From contig NZ_MODW01000002.1 of NCBI RefSeq assembly GCF_001866135.1, positions 766,479 to 830,478 of the forward strand: a stretch of DNA of 64,000 bases, written 5' to 3'. The stretch is from Microbacterium sp. LCT-H2. Its GTDB lineage: Bacteria > Actinomycetota > Actinomycetes > Actinomycetales > Microbacteriaceae. Position 1 is the first letter of the stretch; each line of letters starts with the position of its first letter. A model generated the notes under the pieces. It was not told the origin of the DNA. It searched no databases and saw only the letters and a program-made list of their open reading frames with translations. The position numbers and the translations under genes were made by a program. Shown one piece after another: positions 17,739 to 26,352 of the stretch.

Positions 17739-17811
17739 GGGCGATTGGCGCAGTTGGTAGCGCGCTTCCTTCACACGGAAGAGGTCATCGGTTCGAGTCC
17801 GGTATCGCCCA
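17739..17811 (+). tRNA. tRNA-Val (CAC)
   Basis: Acceptor GGGCGAT/ATCGCCC, anticodon stem CTTCC/GGAAG with loop TTCACAC (anticodon CAC), T-loop TTCGAGT and discriminator A. CCA is not encoded. A TAGTAT hexamer at 17710-17715 is a likely -10. It is divergent from the other tRNA-Val gene, whose D and anticodon arms are nearly identical. Confidence 0.95.
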
Positions 17812-17822
17812 CAGAATCCCTT

Positions 17823-17850
17823 CGAAGGCCCCGGTCATCCGGGGCCTTCG
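17823..17850. terminator. Bidirectional hairpin after tRNA-Val(CAC) and the glycosidase
   Basis: CGAAGGCCCCGG and CCGGGGCCTTCG form a perfect 12-bp stem with a TCAT loop, 12 nt after the tRNA and 15 nt before the end of the convergent glycosidase gene. GTGTTT follows on the plus strand. Confidence 0.8.
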
Positions 17851-17864
17851 GTGTTTCCGGATCG

Positions 17865-19529
17865 TCACAGGACCCTGCCGTCCCCCGGGCGCAAGACCCG
17901 CAGCCACCGATAGCCGTACGCGGGAAGCTCCAGCTCCACCCCGCCGTCGTCGTCGAGGGGCACGCGCCGCGCGTCGAGGAGGTCGACCAGGGTCGTACCC
18001 GCGGGCTCCTCCCCCAGCCGGAACCGCGTCGTCGCCGGCCGTTCGGCGAAGTTGTGGACGGCGATCGTGAGCCCGACATCGGCCTCCAGGGAGTGCACCA
18101 GCAGGGCGTCCTGCGGCTGATCGATGACGCGGAACATCCCCCACCCGAGCTCCGGAGACACCCGGTAGCGCGCGGTCAGATCGCGGATGAAGTGCAGCAA
18201 CGACCCCCGGTCCTCGAGCTGCGCGACGGCGTTCACGTGCGCCGGGGCATAGCCGTCCGTCGGCACCGGCGCGACCAGGCGAGAGGGACGCGCATCGGAG
18301 AAGCCGCCATTGCGATCCGCCGACCACTGCATCGGCGTCCGAACGGCCTGCCGTCCCTCGATGGCGATATTCTCGCCCATCCCGATCTCCTCGCCGTAGA
18401 ACAGCACCGGCGTCCCGGGGAGGGTGAAGAGCAGGCTGTAGGCCATCCGGATCCTCCGGGGATCGCCCTCCAGCATCGGCGGCAGCCGTCGGGTGATCCC
18501 GCGCCCGAACACTCGCTGCCTCTCGTCCGGCGCGAAGGCCTCGAAGACCTCCTGGCGCTCGGCCTCGGTCAGCTTGTCGAGGGTGAGCTCGTCGTGGTTT
18601 CGGAGGAAGTTCGCCCACTGCACCTCCGGTCCGAGAACCGGGCGGGCCGTGAGCGCTTCGATGAGCGGCGCGGGGTCGCGGCGAGCGAGCGACAGATAGA
18701 GCGCCTGCATCGCCACGAAGTCGAACTGCATGGTCAGCTCATCGCCGTCCGCGCCCCCGAAGTACGCCCGCTGCTCCTCGTACGGCAGGTTGACCTCGCC
18801 GAGCAGGATCGCCTCGCTGGACCGACGCTGCAGGAAGCGTCGCATATCCCGCAGCAGCTCGTGCGGGTCGGGGATGTCGGCCGTCTTCGGGACCTCGAGG
18901 AGGAACGGCACGGCGTCCACCCGGAAACCCGAGACGCCGAGCTGCAGCCAGAATCCGATCACCTTCGCGATCTCGTCCCTGACCACGGGGTTGGCGATGT
19001 TGAGGTCGGGCTGGTGCTCGTAGAAGCTGTGCTGGTACCACTGCCCGGACTTGTCGTCCTTCGTCCAGATCCCGTCGGCCTGCCCGGGGAACACCGTGTT
19101 CTTCTGGCCCTTGGGCGGCGCATCGTCCCGCCACACGTAGTAGTCGCGATAGGGCGAGTCGACGCTCCGGAGCGCCGCGCGGAACCACGGGTGACGGTCG
19201 GAGGTGTGGTTGACGACGAGGTCGACGATCACGCGGATGCCGCGGTCGCGGGCGGTGCGGATCACCTCCACGAGGTCGCCGTGGGTGCCCAGGCGAGGGT
19301 CCACGCCGTAGAAGTCGCTGACGTCGTAGCCGTCGTCGAGGTCGGGAGAGGGGTAGAACGGCATGAGCCACAGGCACGTCACGCCCAGCTGTGCCAGATA
19401 GTCGATCCGCTGCGCGAGGCCGCGGAGGTCGCCGACGCCGTCGCCGTCCGCATCCAGGAACGTCTCCACGTCGAGGCAGTAGACGACGGCCGTCTTCCAC
19501 CACAGGTCGCTCGTGTCGGTGATCTTCAT
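17865..19529 (-). CDS. GH13 alpha-glucosidase/trehalose-synthase-like enzyme
   Basis: A 554-residue TIM-barrel glycosidase. GH13 regions are visible: DLVVNHTSDRH (about 103-113), nucleophile Asp205 in GFRVDAVPFL, acid/base Glu245 in ILLGEVNLP and Asp313 in FLRNHDEL. The calcium-type loop DADGDGVGDL and the C-terminal beta domain are present. It resembles the TreS branch (maltose/trehalose interconversion), but the C-terminal part is short and substrate cannot be fixed by reading. It overlaps the LLM oxidoreductase by 4 nt, so the two form an operon. Cytoplasmic, with no signal peptide. Confidence 0.88.
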   Translation of the reverse strand: MKITDTSDLWWKTAVVYCLDVETFLDADGDGVGDLRGLAQRIDYLAQLGVTCLWLMPFYPSPDLDDGYDVSDFYGVDPRLGTHGDLVEVIRTARDRGIRVIVDLVVNHTSDRHPWFRAALRSVDSPYRDYYVWRDDAPPKGQKNTVFPGQADGIWTKDDKSGQWYQHSFYEHQPDLNIANPVVRDEIAKVIGFWLQLGVSGFRVDAVPFLLEVPKTADIPDPHELLRDMRRFLQRRSSEAILLGEVNLPYEEQRAYFGGADGDELTMQFDFVAMQALYLSLARRDPAPLIEALTARPVLGPEVQWANFLRNHDELTLDKLTEAERQEVFEAFAPDERQRVFGRGITRRLPPMLEGDPRRIRMAYSLLFTLPGTPVLFYGEEIGMGENIAIEGRQAVRTPMQWSADRNGGFSDARPSRLVAPVPTDGYAPAHVNAVAQLEDRGSLLHFIRDLTARYRVSPELGWGMFRVIDQPQDALLVHSLEADVGLTIAVHNFAERPATTRFRLGEEPAGTTLVDLLDARRVPLDDDGGVELELPAYGYRWLRVLRPGDGRVL

Positions 19530-20491
19530 GTGCGCTCTCTCAGGGCGGGCAGGATCTCGGACGCGGCCGCCTTCAGGAACCCGGTCTGCTCGCGGCCCAC
19601 GTGGTGCAGGTAGATCCGGTCGAAGCCGACGCCGACGAGCTCCGCCAGTCGTCCCGCGAGGGAACGGGCGTCATGATCCACGAGGACCGCCGCGCGCAGC
19701 CCCGCCTCGTCGACCTCGCCCACCGCCGCGTCGAAGTCCTCCGGCTGCTCGATGTTCCACGCAAGCGGCGGGGTGACGACTCCCTGCCGCCACTGCTCCT
19801 TCGCGGTCGCGTACGCCTCGGCGTCGTCGGCGCCCCAGCTCACGTGCGTCTGCAGGATGCACGGCCCCTGTCCCCCGGCCGAGCGGTAGGCCTCGACCAC
19901 CCTCCGGAGCGCGGACGGCTCCTGGGCGACGGTCGCGAGCCCGTCCGCCCACCCGGCCGCCCACTCCGCGGTCTCGGCGCTGACCGCGGTGGCGAAGAGG
20001 GGTGGCGGCTGCGCCGGCCGGGTCCAGATCCGCGCGCGGTGCACGCGCACGAGACCGTCATGGTCGACCTCCTCTCCGGCCAGCAGCCGGCGGATCACGT
20101 CCACGCTCTCGCGCAACCGCGCGTTCCGGACGTCCTTGGCGGGCCAGACGTCGCCGGTCACGTGCTCGTTCATGGCTTCCCCGCTGCCGAGCGCGGCCCA
20201 GAACCGCCCGGGGAACATCTCCTCCAGCGTCCCGAAGGCCTGCGCGACGATCGCCGGATGATATCGCTGTCCCGGCGCGTTGACCATGCCGATCGGGAAG
20301 CGGGTGCGGGCGAGCGCCGCGGCGATCCAGCTGAACGCGAACCCCGACTCCCCCTGCTCCGGCAGCCACGGGGCCAGGTGATCGGAGCACATCGCCCCGT
20401 CGAAGCCCGCCCACTCCGCGCTGACGACCGCATCGAGCAAGGCGCTGGGCGGGATCTGCTCGTGGGAGGCGTGGAATCCGATGAAGACCAT
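19526..20491 (-). CDS. LLM-class flavin-dependent oxidoreductase (TIGR03885-like, non-F420 type)
   Basis: Luciferase-like TIM-barrel oxidoreductase of 321 residues. It shows MCSDHLAPW, the FPIGMVNAPGQRYHPAIVAQAFGTLEEMFPGRF region (about 66-98), ALGSGEAMNEHVTG, and a C-terminal HHVGREQTGFL. The pattern resembles the group called probable non-F420 flavinoid oxidoreductase, so FMN is the expected cofactor. The ATG lies six nt after CAGACT (20503-20498), fitting a leaderless message. It is translationally coupled to the TreS-like glycosidase (4-nt overlap). Its substrate is unknown; the pairing hints at sugar or trehalose metabolism. Confidence 0.82.
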   Translation of the reverse strand: MVFIGFHASHEQIPPSALLDAVVSAEWAGFDGAMCSDHLAPWLPEQGESGFAFSWIAAALARTRFPIGMVNAPGQRYHPAIVAQAFGTLEEMFPGRFWAALGSGEAMNEHVTGDVWPAKDVRNARLRESVDVIRRLLAGEEVDHDGLVRVHRARIWTRPAQPPPLFATAVSAETAEWAAGWADGLATVAQEPSALRRVVEAYRSAGGQGPCILQTHVSWGADDAEAYATAKEQWRQGVVTPPLAWNIEQPEDFDAAVGEVDEAGLRAAVLVDHDARSLAGRLAELVGVGFDRIYLHHVGREQTGFLKAAASEILPALRERT

Positions 20492-20594
20492 AGGCCGAGT
20501 CTGGCAAGGGACGACGCTCCGCGGCAGTGGTTGACAGGAGCGCCGGCTGCTGCCAGATGGCGGCGATGTCCGAGGGACGACGTACGCTGCTCCG

Positions 20595-21020
20595 GTGCCG
20601 AAACCCCGCCTTCTCCCCGGACCCTGCCCGCTGTGCGGCGGTCTCGCCGGGCTGCGGACGGACGACGCCTGGCACTGCGCGCTCTGCGACTGGCGCTACG
20701 GGGACTCCCCCGACCCCGACCTGCCGTTCCCGCGGATCGACGTCGTGTACTACCTCCGTTACGACCGCAGGGTGAAGATCGGCACGAGCAGGCAGCCGCG
20801 GCGCCGCCTGGCGAGCATCCGTCACGACGAGCTCCTCGCCTTCGAACAGGGCGACCGGGTGCGCGAACAGCAGCGTCACCGCGAGTTCGCCTCTGCGCGC
20901 GAAGGCGGCGAGTGGTTCACGCTGACGCCTGAGATCCGCGCGCACATCGCGGTCCTGCAACAGGGCGGCGACCCCTGGCACCAGTACGCCCGCTGGATCA
21001 GCGCCGCTCTCCGGGGCTGA
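20595..21020 (+). CDS. GIY-YIG-family protein with N-terminal zinc ribbon
   Basis: A 141-residue protein. An N-terminal ribbon CPLCGG...CALC (about 9-32) would bind one zinc. A GIY-YIG/T5orf172-like core follows: VVYYLRYDRRVKIGTS, the Arg-rich helix RQPRRRLASIRHDELLAFEQGD, and REQQRHREFASAREGGEWFTLTPEI with the usual His/Arg/Glu. The first GIY strand reads VYY and the second VKIGTS, the T5orf172 variant. The GTG start is six nt after TACGCT (20583-20588), so probably leaderless. It could be a nuclease of mobile origin or a domesticated DNA-binding protein; no restriction or phage gene is near. Confidence 0.72.
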   Translation: MPKPRLLPGPCPLCGGLAGLRTDDAWHCALCDWRYGDSPDPDLPFPRIDVVYYLRYDRRVKIGTSRQPRRRLASIRHDELLAFEQGDRVREQQRHREFASAREGGEWFTLTPEIRAHIAVLQQGGDPWHQYARWISAALRG

Positions 21021-21132
21021 TCGCGCCTATCACTGCGCGTCCGATCGCACCAGGGGATCCCGTCCTCCGCCGAGGGCGGGCAGACTCGCCTGCGAACGGG
21101 CGCACCCGGCGCCCCGCGTGAGAGGACAGGAC

Positions 21133-21306
21133 ATGAACGGACGAGAGAACATCCCCGCCGACGACGTCAGCGCGCAGGATCCGCTCGCCGGCGACGGGAG
21201 CGGCGACCCGAACAGCGACCGCCAGTTCCTCCAGGACCTGCCTCCCGCCCAGGTCGACACCGAGCAGCAGCAGGAGCATCAGGCCGAGGCCGACGCCGAG
21301 GAGTAG
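21133..21306 (+). CDS. Small acidic, glutamine-rich protein
   Basis: A 57-residue, highly charged, probably disordered protein (MNGRENIPADD...EQQQEHQAEADAEE) with no hydrophobic segment. A GAGAGGACAG stretch precedes the ATG, and a CAGACT hexamer lies about 45 nt upstream. A strong hairpin follows directly after the stop. These surroundings argue for a real gene, although I recognise no family. A GTG five codons upstream (21118) is an alternative start. Confidence 0.6.
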   Translation: MNGRENIPADDVSAQDPLAGDGSGDPNSDRQFLQDLPPAQVDTEQQQEHQAEADAEE

Positions 21307-21313
21307 CCCTCAT

Positions 21314-21354
21314 GACGAAGGGGCGGCCGGATCGGATCCGGTCGCCCCTTCGTC
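21314..21354. terminator. Bidirectional hairpin between the acidic small protein and the SPW protein
   Basis: GACGAAGGGGCGGCCGG pairs with CCGGTCGCCCCTTCGTC over a long stem with one G-T pair. The loop is about 7 nt if the inner GATC bases stay open. It lies between convergent genes. Confidence 0.8.
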
Positions 21355-21364
21355 TTGTCCCGCG

Positions 21365-21751
21365 TCAGGCGGTCGCCGCCCGTCCGCGCGTGCTCTGCGG
21401 CTGCGGCTGGGAGAACAGCACGACGACGATGACGGCGGCACCGACGACGACGTGCGGGAGCCAGACGTTCAGCGCCTCGTCCGCGAAGCCGAACAGCCAC
21501 GGCGACAGGGCGAGGAAGAGGCTCGCGACGATGTCGAAGACGAGGTGCACGGGCATGGGGATCAGACCGAACGGACCCCACTCGTACTTCGTGAAGAGGC
21601 TGTAGACGATGAGGCCGATGCCGAGCACGATCGGGATGACGACGGGGGCTCCACCCATGCCGGCGAAGCCGAAGAGCCAGGGCGCGGCGATCAGAGCGAT
21701 CCCGACGACGTAGTCGAGAACTCCATGGACCTTGGTCGGGATGAAACGCAT
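21365..21751 (-). CDS. SPW-repeat membrane protein
   Basis: A 128-residue membrane protein with four hydrophobic helices. The repeated motif appears twice, as APWLFGFAG (about 24-32) and SPWLFGFAD (about 84-92), the signature of SPW-repeat proteins. The N-terminus MRFIPTKVHGVLDYVVG and the central YEWGPFGLIPMPVHLVFD are conserved in relatives. The function is unknown; relatives are often stress-induced envelope proteins. AAGGAGGA precedes the ATG, a strong ribosome site. The 82 bp upstream contain its promoter and the end of the PemK-like gene. Confidence 0.8.
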   Translation of the reverse strand: MRFIPTKVHGVLDYVVGIALIAAPWLFGFAGMGGAPVVIPIVLGIGLIVYSLFTKYEWGPFGLIPMPVHLVFDIVASLFLALSPWLFGFADEALNVWLPHVVVGAAVIVVVLFSQPQPQSTRGRAATA

Positions 21752-21833
21752 GATTCCTCCTTGGGTGCCGCCGGCGGCGACTCACAGGAAGGTTCGGAGC
21801 CCCGCGTCGATCGGATGGGAACCGGCGCCGGTC

Positions 21834-22457
21834 TCAGCTCTGCGCCCACCCGTATCGCCGCTGGAGCGCCGCCGCTACTCGTGCGTACCGGGTACGATCC
21901 AGGGCCGCCGCCTCCCGGCGGAGACCACGCTCGTGGACGCTGTAGAGCTGTTCGATGTCGACCCACGACTCGCGGCCCTGCCCGTCCCACTCCCCGCTCC
22001 CGATCGAGAGGTAGTCTCGGTCGCCGTCATGCGGCCTGCTGGTCATCCGCACCGCGTACACCCGCTCGGACGACTGCCGTCCGATCACCAGCACCGGTCG
22101 GTCCTTGCCCCGGCCGTCGTTCTCCTCGTACGGCACCCAGGTCCAGACGACCTCGCCCGCATCCGGGGCGCCGTCCCGCTGCGGAGCGTAGGCCACGCGG
22201 ACGGCCGGCATGCGCCCGGCATCGAGCCGCACGGTCTCGGTGCCGCGCGTTCTCCCCGGCTCCGCCCCGGAGTCCACCACGGTACCGGACCGCCGCTCGC
22301 GTTCCTCGGCCGTCCGCAGACGCGCGTCCGGGCGCCGCGGACCGGGAGAGGTCCGCGACGCCCGGGAGGAGCCCACTGCTCGGCGCAGGAGGTCCGTCAG
22401 TGTCTTCAGGATGCCGTTGCTGGTCGTGCCCCACACGGTCACCCTAACCGTCGTCAC
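21834..22457 (-). CDS. PemK/MazF-like domain protein, translationally coupled to amt
   Basis: The last about 110 residues match the PemK/MazF fold: VVWTWVPYEENDGRGKDRPVLVIGR, then VYAVRMTSRPHDGDRDYLSIGSGEW and SWVDIEQLYSV (regions at about 105-180). The first about 85 residues are arginine-rich and low-complexity. A GTG at 22457 overlaps the amt stop by 4 nt (GTGA); later GTG codons at 22442 and 22436 are possible. There is no antitoxin-like gene next to it, so a free-standing RNase or a non-toxic relative is more likely than a classical toxin-antitoxin pair. Confidence 0.75.
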   Translation of the reverse strand: MTTVRVTVWGTTSNGILKTLTDLLRRAVGSSRASRTSPGPRRPDARLRTAEERERRSGTVVDSGAEPGRTRGTETVRLDAGRMPAVRVAYAPQRDGAPDAGEVVWTWVPYEENDGRGKDRPVLVIGRQSSERVYAVRMTSRPHDGDRDYLSIGSGEWDGQGRESWVDIEQLYSVHERGLRREAAALDRTRYARVAAALQRRYGWAQS

Positions 22458-23692
22458 GCGTTCGCGAGAGCGTAGCCCTCCTCGCCGTGGACGACCTGGT
22501 CGACACCGGCGATCTCGTCCTCGTTCGTGATGCGGAATCCGATCGTCTTCTGGATCACGAAGCCGATCACCCAGGCGACCACGAAGGAGTAGATCAGCAC
22601 GCCGGCCGCGGCGATCACCTGGACGGCGAGCTGGCGGGCGTCGCCGCCGACGAACAGGCCGGTGCCGGTGGCGAAGAAGCCGAGGTACACGGTGCCGATG
22701 AGGCCGCCGACGAGGTGGATGCCGACAACGTCGAGCGAGTCGTCGAACCCGAGGCGGAACTTCAGCTCCACGGCGAGGGCGCAGACGATGCCGGCGACCG
22801 CTCCGAGCAGGAGGGACCATCCCGGGGTGAGGTTGGCGCACGCCGGGGTGATCGCCACGAGACCCGCCACCGCGCCGGACGCGGCGCCGACCGAGGTGGG
22901 CTTGCCGTCCTTGATGCGCTCGATGAGGATCCAGCCGAGGATCGCGGCCGCGGTCGCGCCCAGGGTGTTCAGGCCGATGAGTCCGACGCCGCCCATGTCC
23001 TCGGCGAGCCACTCCGCACCGGCGTTGAAGCCGAACCAGCCGAACCACAGCAGGGCGGCGCCCAGCAGCGTCAGCGGTACGTTATGCGGCTTGAGGATGC
23101 CCTTCTGGAACCCGATGCGCTTGCCCAGCACCAGGGCGAGGGCCAGCGCCGCGGCGCCCGCGTTGATGTGCACCGCGGTACCGCCGGCGTAGTCGATCAC
23201 GCCGATGCCGCTGTCCTCGCCGAACAGGGTCGTCCCGAGGTTCATGATCCAGCCACCACCCCAGACCCAGGCGGCGACCGGGAAGTAGCCGACCGTGGCG
23301 AACACGCCCGCGAAGATCAGCCAGCTGCCGAACTTCGCCCGATCGGCGATCGCCCCGGAGATGAGGGCGACGGTGATGATCGCGAAGGTGGCGCCGTACG
23401 CGACGCTGAGGAGGGCGACGTTCGACCCCTCACCCGAGGCGAGGCTGGACAGGCCGATGTCCGCGAAGGGGTTGCCCGCGAAAGCCGTCGGGCTGTCGAC
23501 GGCGCTCATCGAGAAGCCGAAGAGAATCCACAGCACGGCGACGAGTCCGATCGAGCCGAAGCTCATCATCATCATGCTGACGACGCTCTTCGCCTTGACG
23601 AGACCGCCGTAGAAGAACGCGACGCCGGGCGTCATGAGCAGCACCAGTGCCGTCGCGGTGATCGCCCACGAGATGTTGCCGGGAGCATCCAT
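22454..23692 (-). CDS. amt: Ammonium transporter Amt
   Basis: Eleven-helix ammonium channel of 412 residues. Family marks are FFYGGLVKAKSVVSMMM, the twin histidines in GGTAVHINAGAAAL and DVVGIHLVGGLIGT, and the CANLTPGWSLLLGAVAG region. A GAGG ribosome site precedes the ATG. A GlnR-type box lies 74-89 nt upstream, so induction under nitrogen limitation is expected. No glnK or glnD follows, unlike many actinobacteria; instead the PemK-like gene overlaps its stop codon. Confidence 0.95.
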   Translation of the reverse strand: MDAPGNISWAITATALVLLMTPGVAFFYGGLVKAKSVVSMMMMSFGSIGLVAVLWILFGFSMSAVDSPTAFAGNPFADIGLSSLASGEGSNVALLSVAYGATFAIITVALISGAIADRAKFGSWLIFAGVFATVGYFPVAAWVWGGGWIMNLGTTLFGEDSGIGVIDYAGGTAVHINAGAAALALALVLGKRIGFQKGILKPHNVPLTLLGAALLWFGWFGFNAGAEWLAEDMGGVGLIGLNTLGATAAAILGWILIERIKDGKPTSVGAASGAVAGLVAITPACANLTPGWSLLLGAVAGIVCALAVELKFRLGFDDSLDVVGIHLVGGLIGTVYLGFFATGTGLFVGGDARQLAVQVIAAAGVLIYSFVVAWVIGFVIQKTIGFRITNEDEIAGVDQVVHGEEGYALANA

Positions 23693-23765
23693 AGGAAAAC
23701 CTCACATCCGAAGTAGTTGAGAGCTTCAGTGTGACCACGGGCGATTTCGCCCATGCGTGAGGTTT

Positions 23766-23781
23766 GTTTCCCCGCGGTTAC
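23766..23781 (-). promoter_or_regulatory. GlnR-type box upstream of amt
   Basis: On the minus strand the 16-mer reads GTAAC-CGCGGG-GAAAC, an exact match to the GTNAC-n6-GNAAC box known for GlnR in Streptomyces and mycobacteria. It sits between zapE and amt, 74 nt before the amt ATG. About 32 nt downstream is a CACACT hexamer that could be the -10, which puts the box at an activator position. A GGGCGA/TCGCCC hairpin (23739-23752) lies in between. Confidence 0.75.
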
Positions 23782-23826
23782 AGCCCGGCTCCGCGTGTGA
23801 ACATCGCGTTACGCGGGCCTGCGGGC

Positions 23827-24864
23827 TTACGCAGAATGCGTGAGCGCGTTGAGCCGGGAGATGGCGCGCAGGTACTTCTTGCGGTAGCCGCCGGCGAGCA
23901 TCTCGTCGGAGAACACGGCGTCGAGCCCGAGGCCCGTCGCGAGGATCGGGATCTGGGCATCGTAGACGCGGTCGACGAAGGCGACGAACCGCAGGGCCTC
24001 GGACTGGTCGGTGAGCTGACGCACGCCCCGCAGCCCCACCCGGTGCAGGCCGTCGATGAGCCGGATGTAGCGCGAGGGGTGCACCTGCGCCAGGTGCCGG
24101 ATGAGGTCGTCGAACGCGTCGTCCGACACGGCGCCGTCCGCCGTTGCCCTCTCCACTGCGGCGCCGTACGCCGCGTCGTCCAGCGCCACGGCGTGACCGT
24201 CGATCGCGCGCTGCCGGAAGTCGACGCCGTCGATGCGCAGGGTCTGGAAGCTGTCCGACATCGCGTGGATCTCGCGGAGGAAGTCCTGCGCGGCGAAACG
24301 CCCCTCGCCGAGCGCGTTCGGCGGCGTGTTGGAGGTCGCCGCGAGCCGGGTCCCGGTGGGCACGAGCTCACCGAGCAGACGCGTCATGACCATGGTGTCG
24401 CCCGGGTCGTCGAGCTCGAACTCGTCGATGCAGAGCAGATCGGCGCCCTTCAGGAGGTCGACGGTGTTCTTGTAGCCGAGGGCACCCACCAGGGCGGTGT
24501 ACTCGATGAACGAGCCGAAGTACTTCCGGCGCGCGGGCATCGCGTGGTAGATCGACGCGAGCAGGTGGGTCTTGCCCACGCCGAAACCGCCGTCGAGGTA
24601 GACCCCGGGCTTCAGCTCGGGCTCCTTCTTCGCCCTGCTGAACAGGCCGCCCCGCTTGACGGGGGCGCCGCGTCCGGCGAACCGGAGCAGCGTCTGCTTG
24701 GCCTCCTCCTGCGACGGGTAGGCGGGGTCCGCACGGTAGCTGTCGAACGTGGCGTCGTCGAACTGCGGCGGCGGCACCAGGCTCGCGAGCATCTCGGGTC
24801 CGCTGACCGTCGGCGTGCGCTCGGTGAGGTGGACGGTTCCGGTGCGGGTGGTCGGGTCGGTCAT
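23827..24864 (-). CDS. zapE: Cell-division ATPase ZapE (AFG1/LACE1 family)
   Basis: P-loop ATPase of 345 residues; in E. coli ZapE acts on the Z-ring, and in mitochondria the relative AFG1 aids protein quality control. Walker [10 protein letters not shown] is at about 92-100 and Walker [12 protein letters not shown] at about 145-155. The family segments [16 protein letters not shown] and [13 protein letters not shown] are present. The ATG at 24864 has AGGA at 5 nt; a GTG one codon earlier is also possible. The gene is divergent from sseA, and the 144 bp between them must hold both promoters. Confidence 0.9.
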   Translation of the reverse strand: MTDPTTRTGTVHLTERTPTVSGPEMLASLVPPPQFDDATFDSYRADPAYPSQEEAKQTLLRFAGRGAPVKRGGLFSRAKKEPELKPGVYLDGGFGVGKTHLLASIYHAMPARRKYFGSFIEYTALVGALGYKNTVDLLKGADLLCIDEFELDDPGDTMVMTRLLGELVPTGTRLAATSNTPPNALGEGRFAAQDFLREIHAMSDSFQTLRIDGVDFRQRAIDGHAVALDDAAYGAAVERATADGAVSDDAFDDLIRHLAQVHPSRYIRLIDGLHRVGLRGVRQLTDQSEALRFVAFVDRVYDAQIPILATGLGLDAVFSDEMLAGGYRKKYLRAISRLNALTHSA

Positions 24865-25008
24865 CACGGTCCTGAATCAGGCAACGGCCTGTGTCGAAGT
24901 CTTACGGATCGGGTCCCGGGGGCGCGCGGAGGATCTATCGTCGAAGGGACGGATCCACACTACGCCGTCCGTACCGCCCGCTCGCCCGCTCACCGCTACG
25001 GAGACCCC

Positions 25009-25902
25009 ATGGCCATCGAGTTCGACTCCTCCTCCCCCAAGTTCGCCGAGTACGCCGAACCCGGCCGCCTGGTGACGACCGAGTGGCTCGCCGCCCACCT
25101 GGGAGAGCCCGGCCTCGTCGTCGTCGAGTCGGACGAGGACGTCCTCCTCTACGAGACGGGCCATATCCCCGGAGCGGTGAAGGTGGACTGGCACACCGAG
25201 CTCAACGACCCGGTGGTGCGGGACTACGTCGACGGCGAGGGCTTCGCCGAGCTGCTGAGCCGCAAGGGCATCGCCCGCGACGACACGGTGGTCATCTACG
25301 GCGACAAGAACAACTGGTGGGCGGCGTACGCGCTGTGGGTGTTCTCGCTCTTCGGCCACGAGGACGTCCGTCTGCTCGACGGCGGTCGTGACCGCTGGAT
25401 CGCGGAGGGCCGCGAGCTCACCCGCGAGGCGACGAACCGCCCCGCCACGGAGTACCCGGTGGTGGAGCGCGACGACACGGTCATCCGCGCATACAAGGAG
25501 GACGTGCTCGCCCACCTCGGCGCCCCGCTCATCGACGTGCGCTCGCCGGAGGAGTACAGCGGCGAGCGGACCACCGCTCCCGCTTACCCGGAGGAGGGGA
25601 CGCTGCGGGCCGGCCACATCCCCACCGCGCAGAGCGTGCCGTGGGCGAAGGCCGTCGCCGAGGATGGCGGCTTCAAGAGTCGCGCAGAACTCGACGCCAT
25701 CTACCGTGACGGCGCCGGGCTGCAGGACGGCGACGACGTCGTGGCCTACTGCCGCATCGGGGAGCGCTCGAGCCACACCTGGTTCGTGCTGAAGCACCTC
25801 CTCGGCTTCGAGAACGTCCGCAACTACGACGGCTCGTGGACGGAGTGGGGCAGTGCCGTGCGCGTCCCGATCGTTACGGGCACGGAGCCCGGCACTGTCT
25901 GA
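25009..25902 (+). CDS. sseA: Thiosulfate/3-mercaptopyruvate sulfurtransferase, tandem rhodanese
   Basis: A 297-residue protein of two rhodanese domains. The N-terminal inactive domain contains [21 protein letters not shown]. The C-terminal active domain carries the catalytic Cys at about 248 in [14 protein letters not shown], the CRxGxR loop typical of the thiosulfate type. The ATG at 25009 gives the normal family length, while the longer open frame upstream is noncoding. sufE follows after 18 bp, so the pair probably feeds sulfane sulfur into Fe-S cluster or cofactor assembly. Confidence 0.92.
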   Translation: MAIEFDSSSPKFAEYAEPGRLVTTEWLAAHLGEPGLVVVESDEDVLLYETGHIPGAVKVDWHTELNDPVVRDYVDGEGFAELLSRKGIARDDTVVIYGDKNNWWAAYALWVFSLFGHEDVRLLDGGRDRWIAEGRELTREATNRPATEYPVVERDDTVIRAYKEDVLAHLGAPLIDVRSPEEYSGERTTAPAYPEEGTLRAGHIPTAQSVPWAKAVAEDGGFKSRAELDAIYRDGAGLQDGDDVVAYCRIGERSSHTWFVLKHLLGFENVRNYDGSWTEWGSAVRVPIVTGTEPGTV

Positions 25903-25920
25903 GGTGGGAGAATGGCGGGG

Positions 25921-26352
25921 ATGAACGCCTCCACCCTGCCCGAGACCCTCGCCGAGATCCGCGACGGATTCCTGGAGACCCCGGAATCGGACCGTCTGCT
26001 GCTGCTCCTGGAGTACGCCGACGAGCTGCCTGCCGTCTCCGACGAGGTGGCGGCGCATCCGGAGATGTGCGAGCGCGTCGCGGAATGCCAATCGCCGGTC
26101 TACATCTTCGTCGAGGTCCACGACGACGTTGTGACCATGCACGCCACGGCTCCGGAAGAGGCGCCGACGACCCGGGGGTTCGCGAGCATCCTCGTGCAGG
26201 GCCTCACCGGACTGACGGCGGACGAGGTCCTGGCGATCCCCGAGGACTACCCGCAGTCGATCGGGCTCACCAAGGCCGTGTCACCGCTGCGGATCGGCGG
26301 CATGACCGGCATGCTGATGCGGGCCAAGAACCAGGTCAGGCAGAAGCGCTGA
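25921..26352 (+). CDS. sufE: SufE-family sulfur acceptor
   Basis: SufE accepts persulfide sulfur from the cysteine desulfurase SufS and passes it to the Fe-S scaffold. The active Cys is in RVAECQSPVYIFVEV (about residue 56), followed by GFASILVQGLTGL and a C-terminal GMTGMLMRAK helix. I chose ATG 25921 because GGGAG lies 10 nt upstream; the ATG at 25912 has the ribosome site too close. It is in operon with sseA. Its last 17 bp overlap the end of the convergent hydrolase gene, which leaves no room for a separate terminator. Confidence 0.9.
   Translation: MNASTLPETLAEIRDGFLETPESDRLLLLLEYADELPAVSDEVAAHPEMCERVAECQSPVYIFVEVHDDVVTMHATAPEEAPTTRGFASILVQGLTGLTADEVLAIPEDYPQSIGLTKAVSPLRIGGMTGMLMRAKNQVRQKR

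Noticed and set aside
17240..17830. tRNA cluster as an integration site with an island
   Set aside because: No integrase, no direct repeat of a tRNA 3' end and no change in base composition are seen on either side.
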